Counted from the stretch's first letter, positions 11,161 through 22,201 are shown. The stretch: 64,000 nucleotides of DNA from Tupaia tana (GCA_026018925.1 JAKSZU010000012.1:47048858-47112857), one strand, 5' to 3'. Made by a program: numbers and translations. The notes: generated by a model from the sequence alone, not told the origin.

Positions 11161-11870
11161 TGAGGACCCTGTGCTTACCAGTACCTTCCAGAAAAGTTGC
11201 CCGGGACCTGCATCTGGCAATTCTTACCCCTCAAGTAGACGTTCTACAGGGAAAATGAGACTGTTGGTGTCCCCCTGGTAGTACATGCTAGTGTTCGGAA
11301 GGTAATAGAATTCATTCCTCTCTTAGTGGGGATGAGGATTGCTGCTAGTGTTGAAACTGGCATTGGAGGGATGGCATCCTCCACTGCTTATTACCAGCAG
11401 CTGTTCAATGCCTTGGCAGGTGGATTCCAATAGGTAGTGAATATTACTAAGACCCTACAAGTACAGAAAGACTCTTTAGCTGATGTGGTCCTACAGAACT
11501 GATGTGGTTCTACAGAACTGGAGAGGATTAGATCTCCTGACTGCTGAAAATGGTAGACTCTGTTTATTTCTGGGAGAAGACTGTTGCTTCTATGTGAACA
11601 AATTGGGTGTGGTCAGAGACATGGCCAAACAGCTTAAATATTTAGTCTCCAAACAGAAACAAGCAACAGCTTACTTCTGGGCAGGTTGGAATGGGCTCTA
11701 GACATGGGCCCCATAGTTACTACCTCTCCTGTTGCCCTGGTGGCTATTTCAGTACTGACAGTTGAACCATGTATCCTTAATCTGATGAAGCAATTCAAGG
11801 TAGGAGGTTTCCTACCTTGAAACTATCAAATATCAACTCTTTGTCACCACCCCTGAAAGCTATGTTTATT
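11161..11870 (+). pseudogene. env transmembrane-subunit remnant, class I ERV 2
   Basis: The gamma-type TM order is visible: a fusion-peptide-like stretch near 11,310-11,380, a heptad region, an immunosuppressive-type block near 11,515-11,560, then a C-x6-CC motif (CLFLGEDCC) near 11,550-11,600, and a hydrophobic segment near 11,700-11,770. In-frame stops and a roughly 20-bp tandem duplication (11,480-11,520) break it. Not functional. Confidence 0.75.
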
Positions 11871-11884
11871 GCCTTCCTGTTTAC

Positions 11885-11927
11885 TGATCCTCTTTGAGTA
11901 TAGTTGAGGGGGGCTCAAGAGGGGAAA
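11885..11927 (+). other. Polypurine tract of class I ERV 2, split by an insertion
   Basis: A purine-rich run GAGGGGGGCTCAAGAGGGGAAA ends exactly where the class II element starts. Its last seven bases GGGGAAA recur at 15,445-15,451, immediately before the remainder of ERV 2 (its 3' LTR). This is the normal place for a polypurine tract. Confidence 0.75.
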
Positions 11928-12750
11928 TGCCGGGGACCTGCCTTGGCAGGGGGGTGGGTTGACTCCTTGAAGGTGGCGAAGGAAAGGAAGACAAAGGCCT
12001 CGTGCCTTTTCATGCAGTCCTCAGCCGGACACTCCTCTGGGATATCTCTCTGAGGAGTGACAACAGCTAGGAATCATTGTGCCTTTTTATTGAAAATGTG
12101 ATACATGCAAGTGAACAGGAGAGGGGCTATGTGTTCTAATTATCAATTCATAAAGTTTTAACAATAGAGATCAAAGATTGTATTCAGGGTTTGATTAAGG
12201 GCAGGACTATTAATCATCAATACAATTCAACAATTATTTGATTGATGTAAGCAAGCTTTTGAGAACTTCTGCTCTGGGAGTGTGGTTTTGGAGAACAGCT
12301 CCAACAGGCAGAATTAATTATCAGCCTAAGAGGTTATTTTTAAGTTTATGTTAAATGTGTTTTGAAAGGAAGGCCTTCCAAAGATCAAGAAGAACTTTAG
12401 CACACCCTTTATTGTGTCCAATGAAGCGCTGTAATTAACAGTAAGTGACCAGAGTAAAGGGAGCGGTTGGGGGATTTTGGGGAAATCTTACTACAAAGAT
12501 GTATGAGAAAACTATATTAATTCTTTTTTAATAATATATCGGGGAGTCAGAGGGGGGTCACTTCCCAGCAAGGCTACTACAGTCCCGGAGTGGATAGCAA
12601 ACGGCCTTGCCAACATGCTAATTGATCCTAGCGTCTTCCAAGGTCAGGGGGCATACAGTAGCGGCCTTGCCAACGTACTGAACCAACCAGAAGTGATGCT
12701 CAAAGATCAAAGGGCTCAGAAGGGTCCTGGAGTCCCACTGGGACCCTTCA
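11928..12750 (-). repeat. Class II ERV LTR, inverted, left arm
   Basis: This is the reverse complement of the LTR at 14,262-15,444. Read on the minus strand it starts TGAAGGGTCC (12,750) and ends GTCCCCGGCA (11,928). The AATAAA lies near 12,088-12,095 (minus). It lacks a 356-bp segment present in the other LTR (14,694-15,049). With that segment added the lengths agree (about 1179 and 1183 bp). Its outer, host-facing end is U5. Confidence 0.88.
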
Positions 12751-12886
12751 ATGGATGAACACCGCCAAGACAAGTGGGGAATGAAATAGGAATAACTCCA
12801 TCTTAAAGAAACACCTCTATCATAAACTCCTAGATTCCTGTAACTAGAAACTTGGCTTTCTGTGCCTAATAGTAAACACAGTAATT
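12751..12886. other. Spacer beside left LTR
   Basis: About 136 bp between the inverted LTR and a SINE. In the LTR's own direction there is no polypurine tract next to its U3 end and no primer-binding site. It reads as internal proviral sequence joined abnormally to an LTR. Confidence 0.5.
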
Positions 12887-12904
12887 AACATTCCTATTTT
12901 CTTT

Positions 12905-13183
12905 CTTTTTTTTTTTTTCTTCTTTTTTTTTTGGAGAGGTTTTTGCTATAGGGCGCGTGCGCTCGCCAGACAGACAGAGAGAGACAGAGAGATAGAAAGC
13001 AGGAAATCACCCCCCAGGGGGGATGGCCACGCCGCAATCCCTTCTCCTCCATTCTCCTCTCGGGATCTTGGGCACGCATGCACACGCGCCCGGCGTGAGT
13101 TCAAGCCGCCGGGTCCGGGACTCGAACCGCGGTCGACTACGTGGGAGTCCAGCGACATAGCCATTACGCTAACTGCTGGTCCC
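12905..13183 (-). repeat. SINE family A, minus, in the class II spacer
   Basis: Near-consensus copy. It is flanked by an 18-bp target duplication, AACATTCCTATTTTCTTT, at 12,887-12,904 and 13,184-13,201. It inserted after the class II element. Confidence 0.95.
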
Positions 13184-13201
13184 AACATTCCTATTTTCTT
13201 T

Positions 13202-13683
13202 AAACCCCACTCATCTTGACTGCCCTATTCATATTGGGATGGTGATGAAATAATTATAATTACTAATCATTCTAAACTAATGGGGTAAGATCCTCTTGGA
13301 CATGAACAGCCTCAAGTCTCAACTCTTTTTAACTTTTCAGCTTCCACAGAGTCACTCCCCCTTTGCTTTTCAGCTTATGGTGTTAAGCCTCTTCCATTTT
13401 ATGTTGCTCTTTTAACCTATAATTCAAGTTATAGGTTCTCCTTTAGCCACAGGACAGCTACTTCCCTCCAGTTATGATGACCACACTTGTGATGCTTGGA
13501 CCCTAACTTTCCTTTATCTTACAGGATATAATAATTCAATTTTAGCCACTGCACTTTCTATTCACCCACCTAAGTTACTTTCAACAGAATAGTCCTGGAA
13601 TGACATTTCCTCACAGTCCAGTTTTCCAAACTGGACCCCCTGTGTTTTTCCTAAATACATGGTTTGTTATTTCTTAAATAATT
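13202..13683 (+). pseudogene. Degraded class II env upstream of TM
   Basis: No continuous frame. Position directly before an open TM segment suggests surface-subunit remains. No conserved surface motif is secure. Confidence 0.35.
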
Positions 13684-14301
13684 TTGGCTTCTCTTTGTTT
13701 GACAGCTTCCCATGTTAACAAGTTAACTCTCAATGTCTCCACTGCCTTGTTTAAACAGAAACAAATTAACCAACAACTGGCTGACAGAGTCAATGCCCTA
13801 GAAGAAGCAGTTTTATACTTAGGACAAGAAATTCAAAATATTAAAGTCCGGTTAACTACTGCCTGTCATGCTGATTATAAATGGGTTTGTGTTACTCCTT
13901 TACCTTACAATCACACACAAATTACCTGGGAACAAATCCAATCTCACCTCAGAGGAGCCTTTAACCACTCTCTCACCATAGACTTACAGAAATTACAGGC
14001 TGACATTACAAAAATTTCCAAATCCTATTTGGACTCCATAACACCCTCTGATGTGGCCAATGGTATTGTGTCCTCCTTATTTGGTGCATTCACCAATTCC
14101 AAACACTCATTCTCTATGTTACTTTACTCGGTCAGAGGTCTTTTTGGGCTTATCTTCCTATGTTTGTTTTGCTTTCCAGTTATCATCAAACAATTCCGTT
14201 CTGCCATTATAATACAAACTAAAATTCACCTCTTCAAACTTCAAAATAAAAAAGGGGGATATGGAGGAGTCCAACCCAGTGGGGCTCCAGGACCCTTCTG
14301 A
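13684..14301 (+). CDS. Class II (beta-type) ERV envelope TM segment, 205 codons open
   Basis: The frame encodes a retroviral TM-like protein without a surface subunit. In order: a helical heptad region (about residues 20-60, INQQLADRV), a paired-cysteine loop (CHADYKWVC, about 61-69), N-x-S/T sites (NVS, NHT, NHS), a second helical region, a hydrophobic membrane segment (about residues 145-170), and a basic tail. The arrangement matches beta-type/HERV-K-like TM. The frame runs through the polypurine tract and ends inside the LTR. The first Met is arbitrary, since the true reading would continue from env upstream. No signal peptide or fusion protein is intact. Expression is unknown. Confidence 0.7.
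   Translation: MASLCLTASHVNKLTLNVSTALFKQKQINQQLADRVNALEEAVLYLGQEIQNIKVRLTTACHADYKWVCVTPLPYNHTQITWEQIQSHLRGAFNHSLTIDLQKLQADITKISKSYLDSITPSDVANGIVSSLFGAFTNSKHSFSMLLYSVRGLFGLIFLCLFCFPVIIKQFRSAIIIQTKIHLFKLQNKKGGYGGVQPSGAPGPF
14248..14261 (+). promoter_or_regulatory. Class II polypurine tract
   Basis: An AAAAAAGGGGGATA-type purine run lies directly before the TGGAGG start of the right-hand LTR. This is the expected plus-strand primer site and fixes the LTR start at 14,262. Confidence 0.75.
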
Positions 14302-15444
14302 GCCCTTTGATCTTTGAGCATCGCTTCTGGTTGGTTCAGTACGTTGGCAAGGCTGCTACTGTATGCCCCCTGACCTTGGAAGAAGCTAGGATCAATTAGC
14401 ATGTTGGCAAGGCCGTTTGCTATCCGCTCCGGGACTGTAGTAGCCTTGCTGGGAAGTGACCCACCTCTGACTCCCCAATATATTATTATAAAAGAATTAA
14501 TATAGTTTTCTCATACATCTTTGTAGTAAGATTTCCTCAAAATCCCCTGACCACTCCCTTTACTCTGGTCACTTACTGTTAATTACAGCACTTCACTGGA
14601 CACAATAAAGGGTGTGCTAAAGTTCTTCTTGATCTTTGGAAGGCCTTCCTTTCAAAACACATTTAACATAAACTTAAAAATAACCTCTTAGGCAGAAGCT
14701 GACCCAGGACACCCCCGCCTCACTGTAGCTAATGTTCTGACAAGGTACATGACGGTGGCACCACAAGCACAATACAATGCCTAGGTGTGCCGCAAAGTTT
14801 TTCATTAACTCATTAGTCACTTCGCCACCAGTTGAAAAGGCTGTCCCCGCCCTCATCAAGTGAACACTCACTTCACCCTTTCAGGATAGGTAAATATATT
14901 AGGATTCCTTTAAATAAACTTTAGATCTCTATAAAATTATAAAAATATCATTCTTTACTGAGAGCCATAAGAACTAATATCTGTACTTGAGATTTTCCTT
15001 TTTAGAATCAAAACCAGTAACTGCAAGATGGCTGCTGCCAAGTACTGGCTGGTAATTAACTCTGCCTGCTGGAGCTGTTCTCCAAAACCACACTCCCAGA
15101 ACAGAAGTTCCCAAAAGCTTGCTTACATCAATCAAACAATTGTTGAATTGTATTGATGATTAATAGTCCTGCCCTTAATCAAACCCTGAATACAATCTTT
15201 GATCTCTATTGTTAAAACTTTATGAATTGATAATTAGAACATGTAGCCCCTCTCCCGTTAACTTGCATGTATCACATTTTCAATAAAAAGGCACAATGAT
15301 TCCTAGCAGTTGTCACTCCTCAGAGAGATATCCCAGAGGAGTGTCTGGCTGAGGACTGCATGAAAAGACATGAGGCCTTTGTCTTCCTTTCCTTCACTGC
15401 CTTCAAGGAGTCAACCCATCCCCCTCCGAGGCAGGTCCCCAGCA
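14262..15444 (+). repeat. Class II ERV LTR, forward, right arm
   Basis: Starts TGGAGGAGTCC after a polypurine tract and ends GGTCCCCAGCA. An AATAAA lies at about 15,282-15,287. It pairs as an inverted repeat with 11,928-12,750. It carries the additional 356-bp segment 14,694-15,049, bounded by GGC on both sides. The sequence GGGGAAA follows immediately and matches the left flank. Confidence 0.9.
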
Positions 15445-15451
15445 GGGGAAA

Positions 15452-15831
15452 TTATATGGAAGGACCCTGAATTCATGAATAACTCAGGACTGATAGCTGC
15501 CTGAAGTTTCTGCCCTCTGGCAAACTTACTGCCCCTCCCTGGGCTATAGGGTCACCTGAAAACCTTGAATAGATTATTATCTTGAATAAATTAGTACCTT
15601 GAATAGATCAGTCTTACTGCTTCTCTGCATCTTCCCTTTGATGCTGTGTAGGGCGGGATCTGAGCCCGAGACCACGCCTTCTCCAATTCCCCCATAAAAG
15701 ATCATGTCCAACCCCAGTGGGGGCCAGAGATTCAGTGTTAAATCCTCCATGCCCACCAACATAATAAAGAGTTCTCCTAATCTCTCTCGAGTCTTGCTTT
15801 TAGTTCCTTGGTTTCTAGTTTTCTGCAACAC
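15452..15831 (+). repeat. 3' LTR of class I ERV 2
   Basis: It resumes after the class II insertion. It starts near TGGAAGGACC (15,457), has a CCATAAAAG promoter-like box near 15,690, an AATAAA near 15,763, and ends TTTCTGCAACA. The promoter-to-end part is closely related to 22,880-23,028. Confidence 0.75.
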
Positions 15832-16565
15832 TTTGATTAATATAAATTATATTAAATATAAATGTAAAGTTTTCACTTGGCTTCTAACTCTTGTAGAGAG
15901 AGAAAAAAATGAGATCAATAGAATTATTTTGTCTTACTTTTAGATAAACTGTTTTAAAATATTGAATGACTAAGTGTGGAGAGCAGCCAGTCTGAAAACA
16001 TGTGACCTTTAGACACATGCAGAAGTGTGCTTCAATAAGCTACTCTAGCAAGGCTATTGAGAAGCTTCTACATATGAAAGCAGTATCTGCCTGCTGTCAA
16101 TGGTTATCTTCCTGTTGTTGTTGATACTTGATATCCTCATTCTGGCAGTATTGGGCTAAAGGAAGTAACATGGGCTTATCAGATTGTTCCCCCCAAAAAT
16201 CAGAGAAATTAAATGCCATCAATTTTACATCTTCAGTTGATTTACATCCAATAACAACTGGCTTTTCATTCCATTTCTTTCTCCCCCATTCCCTTTGCAT
16301 CCCATTTCCTCCCCTCTCCCCCATTTTCTGTGCTTTAAAATAATAAACCTGAGGACGGTTACTAGTTGCAACATCTCCATCAAAAAAGCCGTGCGCACCC
16401 AATCCTCACTTTTCTATACTTGTGTGTCTTTTTGTGTTTGTTACTGCGTTTATTTCTAATTCAAAGCCTTCCCCACTCAGAAAAAAGTGTTCATGCCAAG
16501 CAGGTCCTGGCAAAAAGGTAGTTGGTATGTGACAAGTCAAATTGCTTACTCATAAAAATTAAGCT
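15832..16565. other. No gene seen
   Basis: AT-rich sequence directly 3' of the ERV 2 LTR. Opposed short frames near 16,100-16,400 show no domain. It is presumably the original host site or older repeat sequence. Confidence 0.3.
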
Positions 16566-16567
16566 TA

Positions 16568-16735
16568 CATGGGTTGGTAGGTTTCTTGGTGGTTAAGATG
16601 CTGGATTCCCATGTAGCTGACCTGGAGGCTTACTTTCTCACTTTCCCCTGCTCTCTCTCTCTCTCTCTGTCTCTCTGGTCAAATTAAAAATAATAATAAT
16701 AACAAAATAAAATAAATAATACTTTTAAAAAAAAG
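16568..16735 (+). repeat. SINE family B
   Basis: The tRNA-like head GGTGGTTAAGATGCTGG is followed by a CT run and GGTCAAATTAAAAATAATAATAA. This is the short SINE type. Confidence 0.7.
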
Positions 16736-16739
16736 TAAG

Positions 16740-18590
16740 GTTACAAAAGCATAAAAATTAAGGTGAACATACGTAATTCTACGTACAAAGTTACAAAACA
16801 TAATGTGTTCTGGCAAAATTCTATAAGCAAGGCATAAAATCTATAAGCAAGATGGAAAAAATAACCAACTGTAAAATTAATAATTAATAATAAATGTGGT
16901 TTATTTCCAAGCCAACTGTGAATGACCTAGGCCCAGAGAAGAGGCATACATGCCTTTTCTTGGGGTGATCATGTACAGAAGTTCCTTATATTTGTTTTTG
17001 AGATTGACAGACAACATTTAGTGAAGAGATTTTCCATTGGTCTGGCCCAAAAAGGCGGGACATGTAGAAGGGAGGGGGCTTGTAAGTTATAGGTGGATTC
17101 CACAATTCTTAGGTGGTGATTGGAAGGTAAGATCTGTGTCCTGGGAAGAGATTAGTTAAAGAAAGGCTTAATCTACATCTCAAGGAAAAGAGAAGTTCTG
17201 TGTCTTGGGAAGAGATAAGCACAAGAATATACTGTAATTGGTTGAAATATACATCTCAAAGATCCTATGCCAGGGACAAGAGGTAGGAAAAATCCTATTA
17301 ATAGAAAATAAATGGTCTGTTAATGTTTGTGGGCATGACTTCCCCAGTCCCCTTTAGAAAAGATTTTGGAAAAATAGGAAAAGTAGTCAGATTTCTGTCC
17401 ACAAATGTATTATTTTAAGATAATTATTTTGAAGGGTAGTTTGAATAAAAAGTTATTTAAGGTTTTTTCCAAATATATATAAAGTTCATTACATAAAACC
17501 CCAGGAGCCAAGAAGTGTTTCAGCCCATTCTACCTAGAAGACTTGCTGTTTTAGTATGGGAAGAGTAAAAGGATAGCAGCACACAAAGGCTTGACACTTT
17601 GATTAGAATACATACCACTGTGACCTTCTGAGCCCATCAGTGGGCCTTGGTTGGAACAGTTCTGTGGTCTTGTTTGACAGTAAAGGAAGGGTCTGGTCAG
17701 AGTTTGTTATAACTGTCTCCTATTTTTACTTTTCCCTGGGGGGAAGTCCCCTAAAGGCTGTTCAGGGGTTGATCTAACTCAAGATAGAAAACAGTGAGAA
17801 GGAAAAATTTTTGTATGGTAGAGTATTTGTGCCAAAGTAAGAAAAAGGGACAAATACTAGGTGTATGACATACTAGGTTAAGGCTTGAGTTCAAAGTTAT
17901 TTAAAAATAGTTATTAAGACTGATAAAATAATTTTATAAAAGGAATTATTATGTTAAAAGTTGGCTATAATTGAGGAAAGTATTGTAAGTTTTTCTAAAA
18001 TTCATAAAGTTATTTTTTGTCCCGCTTTCAAAACCAAGGTTTTTGAAGCGTTGATCTGCTCTCAGTACTATGAACATGCTGCAGGAGATTTCTTTACAGC
18101 TTGATAACCTACTTAAGAAAACAGATTTTTATACTTTATGTTTGTATTTAGTGGGATTTTTGATTACTTGAAAAATAGAACTTTAAAGGGTTAAACTTTT
18201 TCACTATGTAACTTTGTATAATTAACAGCTTAGTTAAATATCATACTTAGTGACTTATGATCCTTCTGTAATCAGATATCGTATTGAGTTTTCTGACACA
18301 CCTTTGACATGTTTCTTAAAGATCAAATTGTAAATTGAACATTTTTCCAGACCTAAGCTTTGACTTTTGGATTTTCCAGTTGGACCCCTGGAAAACCTCA
18401 AAGGGTGCATGTCATTTTTAAAGATATATCAATTTATATAAGGATCATTGTCAACTGATTACTAAGTCTTTTCCAATGTTATTTGCATATACATTATTGG
18501 TACAAATATATTTCAAATAATGGACTTAAAAGTTTAATGATCTTGAAACGACACTGTTAGTCATACATTTGTTGTCTTAAAATGCTGTGC
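16740..18590 (+). repeat. AT-rich ERV-internal segment (copy 3)
   Basis: Long AT-rich, non-coding sequence with no recognisable domain. It resembles the 1.4-2.7 and 5.2-5.9 kb stretches in composition and in its neighbours, since the block repeated from 6.03 kb follows it. It probably belongs to another copy of the same ERV family. Confidence 0.35.
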
Positions 18591-18593
18591 AAA

Positions 18594-18819
18594 GGGACCA
18601 GCAGTTAGCGTAATGGCTATGTCGCTGGACTCCCACGTTCACGTCCCGGACCCGGTGGCTTAAAACTCACGCTGGGTGCGTGTGCGTGCATGCTGAAGGT
18701 CCTGAGAGGAGAAGGGATTGCGGCATGGCCAACCCCCTGGGGGGTGATTTCTCGCTTTCTGTCTCTCTGTCTGTCTGGCGAGCGCACGTGCCCTATAGCA
18801 AAAACCTCTCCAAAAAAAA
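18594..18819 (+). repeat. SINE family A
   Basis: Starts GGGACCAGCAGTTAGCG and ends CCTCTCC plus A. It is flanked by a 15-bp duplication, AAAATGCTGTGCAAA, at 18,579-18,593 and 18,820-18,834. Confidence 0.95.
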
Positions 18820-18949
18820 AAAATGCTGTGCAAAAATACAAAACGTGTCTGGTCATTTACTTCTACTTTAATAAACTTCTGTCAAGCCATTATAGGTATT
18901 TTTCATTTTGCCATTCATAGCTCTAAAAATATTGCTCTCACCCGCACCA

Positions 18950-19345
18950 CTAAATTTTGAGGCTTGACTCTTTCCTTTGCCCAGAGATAATTGGCTACTG
19001 AGTCAGTCAGATATGTCCTTCCCTCAGGACTCCATTGTATATAACAATGGACAACTTTGGGACCTTACTCTTAAAAATGAGCCTTCCTAGCACCATGGGG
19101 CCTGACTGTTAGGAATGAGCCTTTCTAGCACCATGGGACCTATCAATTATGTGACCTACACAAGCATTCAGAGGACTAATTTTGGCCAACAGGAGGGACT
19201 GAGGATAGAAGTCAGCTACTTTTTCCTATTTTCCAAAATTTTTCCAGAGGGACTGGAGGGAGTCATGCCCACAAACATTAACAGACCATTTGACTCATTG
19301 GTAACAGGATTCTTTGTACATCCTGCCCCTGGCATAATATCTTTG
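18950..19345 (+). repeat. ERV internal block (partner of 6.03-6.41 kb)
   Basis: Same order of motifs as the earlier block. It contains an additional internal duplication of the GAATGAGCCTT-CTAGCACCATGGG unit (about 19,076-19,140). Confidence 0.5.
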
Positions 19346-20200
19346 TGATGTATATTAAGCTTCCTTATCTCTATTAAAGTACCTTCTTTTCTGATTTCAG
19401 CAACCTTTCTTTTCCAGTAATCAACCTAAAAACTGTAAACCCAAATATAACCTACAAGCCCCCACTTCCATTATTTCCAACCTTTTTGGGCCAGACCAGA
19501 GGAAAAACCCTTCACTAAATTTCAAACTCTGCCTTTCACTCTCAAAATCAAATAAAAGGAACCTCTGTACTTGATCATCCAGAAAAAGGCAGGTTTGCCT
19601 CCTTTCTGAGCTTAGGTGACTCATATTCTGCTTAGAAAAAAATCACATTAATCATATTTTTTTCAGAGGTGGCTATTTCAGTCAATATTAGTTTTACTAT
19701 GTTTTTCTATGGTAAAAGGGGGAATCAAGAGAGGAAAAAATGTTTCAAAAAAAACTAATGCAACTCATTACTAGATTTTAGCTCTGTCATATTTGTTTTT
19801 TGAGTTTTTAGTATCTACTTACTGTTTGGACAGAACGCTAACCGTTTTTTTCTAGCTTTATATTGTAAGCAAATTGTTCTTAACATTTTTAAATTTTGAC
19901 TCATTAAAGCTACAACTTCTTTTCTTAAAATTTTACACATTAAGGATGGTCAATTTGATAGACTCCCCAAATTACCACAATAGGTGGGGTATAGATAATC
20001 ACTGTAAATGCAGGCCAGGAAATTCAATCAGATCACCTCAGTCTGTTTTCACTGGTAAAATTTGTTGTAGACTGTGAAGTAGCTTTGAATTCTGTCTTGG
20101 CTTATTAGAGAGGAGTTTACATGATGGCAACATGTTATGTTGCACTTACAAATCTTGGATAAAATAAAATAAAAATAAAGTACTAAGCTACTTGTCTACT
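19346..20200 (+). other. ERV debris, unassigned
   Basis: Interrupted frames, including 19,421-19,624 on the minus strand, show no recognised domain. The position between two ERV-derived blocks suggests degraded env sequence. Confidence 0.3.
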
Positions 20201-20203
20201 AAT

Positions 20204-20644
20204 GAGGCAGGACATGGTCAGCTAGGCCTAGTTGGCCACCTGCAAGATAAGGAACACAGTTTGGCAAATAAAGACTGGCTAATCAAGGGAGATGCCCACA
20301 GTTGAAACCTAGCTAAAGAGGGGAGGTTGTCACACTTTAAAGACAAGGGAATAGCTAAGTTGTAAATTACTTAAGGTCTGTGACTGTTACAACTTTCCCT
20401 CCTGCATCTTCCTTATGATCTGTGACTGTTGCAGTCTTCCCCCTGCACCATCCATCACCTATGCCTACATGCAAGTCATGCTAGACATGCTAGCCCTCCC
20501 TGTAAGAAACCAATATAACCCCTTACCCTTCCCCAAATTGGGGCCCAGAGCTTGGGGTCTGAACTCTTCTGGGACTGCCAGCATAATAAACCGGAGTTCT
20601 ACTCTCCAAGTGGGGTTTGGTTTCTTGGCAGTCTGTTTCTACAC
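20204..20644 (+). repeat. Class I LTR
   Basis: It has retroviral LTR architecture on the + strand: a CCAATATAACC region, an AATAAA near 20,584, a short U5, and an end at TGTTTCTACA (20,643). No internal viral gene follows directly, so it may be a solo LTR or the 3' LTR of the debris upstream. Confidence 0.6.
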
Positions 20645-21185
20645 TTGTGAAAACAGGCTAGCAACTTTGCTGTTTTCTTTGTTGTATATCATAATTAAAT
20701 GTGCTTTGATTTTGGAACAAACAGTGGAACTTAGTGCTAGCAAAACAGTATTGAAAAACTAAAGGCAAAGTTCTGAATACTCTGAAATGAAATTATGCCA
20801 TTTCCTCCAACCATGATCTCTAAAACTACATCCCCATTCAGCAAGAAGCAGCCAGATGTGTCGTCACCCATTCCCACTCAGAATTGAGTTTTTTCCACAC
20901 AGAATAGGTGGGGACTGAAACCAAGCACGGACCCCTGAGAGTGGGGTCCTTAGTTTCCCCTTTTATTAAAGAAAAAGTAAGAATTTCCCATACTGACAAT
21001 TATTAAGGGTTGATAAAGTGTATTTCCTAAGATTCTTGCAGTATAAAGTCCATTTACGTTTAATGGCCCAGAGTAGAGAGTAAGACTTTGGACTTTGATT
21101 ATGATAATAAAGCAACATTGACCATAAATAAGGGCCATTTGACCGCTAAAACTCTCACTTAAAGGAAAGATAAGGTTTTCATTTC
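20645..21185. other. No gene seen
   Basis: Frames here are short and carry no recognisable domain. Mixed sequence between two LTRs. Confidence 0.25.
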
Positions 21186-21189
21186 ATGT

Positions 21190-21545
21190 AGGATTTTTAT
21201 AGGCTAGAAACTGCTGGCTGTGAGCTTAAAAGACCCAAGGCGAATGGCTTCAGAAACCTGAACAGAAATTTGATTACCTAAGGCCTCACCAATCAAGAAT
21301 GCCCACAAGATGATCATGTCCTCTTGAACTGATCACTGAACTGATCATGTGCCTCGGACCTCTGCCTCTAATTTTGCCTTTAAAAATGCATGTTGGGTAC
21401 ATCTCAGGGAGATCGGGTCTTTTCAGCATGAACTGCCCGCTCTCCTTGCTTTCTGCTTTGCAATAAAGTTATACTTTCCTTCATCACACCATGTGCCTAT
21501 GGTTTGGTTTTATAGCGCTTGGGTGAGTTAACCTGATTTGAATTC
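21190..21545 (+). repeat. Class I LTR, family shared with 29.6-30.06 kb
   Basis: U3 contains CACCAATCAAGAATG and GATGATCATGTCC. It has AATAAAG near 21,462 and an R/U5 with TATACTTTCCTTC. The same blocks in the same order occur on the minus strand at 30,060 down to 29,760, so both are LTRs of one family in opposite orientation. Confidence 0.6.
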
Positions 21546-21903
21546 AGTAACACGTAGCTGGAGACTACTGTTCCACATAGACTGCAAGCTTTAGTTGGAT
21601 ATAAATTCTAATTTAGACTGAACCCCTGTCCTCTCAGATCCTCTTGAGTAAATAAAAATCTATATACATGGCCATCCATTCTTGTATTTCTGCCAAAGGG
21701 ACAGGACTATGACCTATTATAATGTGTCCTCTATAAGCTGCTCTAAATAAAAAATGTTTTTATTCTTCCCCAATTTGTCCCTTCTCTGAGGAGCTCACTG
21801 AATATCTGCATAAAATAATGCTGGATTGTATCATGGAATATTTAAAGTGAGGTTGTTAGGCCCCGGAGAAAATACGAAAAGTGGGTTTCAAATATATCCT
21901 TGA

Positions 21904-21908
<5 letters not shown>

Positions 21909-21952
<44 letters not shown>

Positions 21953-22201
21953 AGATGTTTTTGCTGTAGGGTGCATGAATTTGCCAGAAAGACAGAGAGA
22001 GACAGAGAGACAGAGAGCAAGAAATCACCCCCCAGGGTGGATGGCCACACCACAATCCCTTCTCCTCCATTCTCCTCTTGGGATCTTGGGCATGTACGCA
22101 CATGTACCCAGTGTGAGTTTAAGCCACCGGGTCCAGGACTCAAACCTCGGTTGACTACATGGGAGTCCAGTGACATAGCTGTTACACCAATTGCTGTTCC
22201 C
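21909..22201 (-). repeat. SINE family A, minus
   Basis: Very long poly-T run (about 42 bases), then reversed body and head ending AATTGCTGTTCCC. Diverged copy. Confidence 0.88.

Larger units (their letters stand above)
11928..15444. mobile_element. Class II provirus with two U5 ends (inverted LTRs)
   Basis: The order is U5-R-U3, spacer, env TM, polypurine tract, U3-R-U5. A perfect 7-bp duplication GGGGAAA (11,921-11,927 and 15,445-15,451) flanks the whole, so the unit appears to have integrated in this form. A normal provirus has LTRs in the same direction. The element sits in the polypurine tract of class I ERV 2. Confidence 0.85.
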
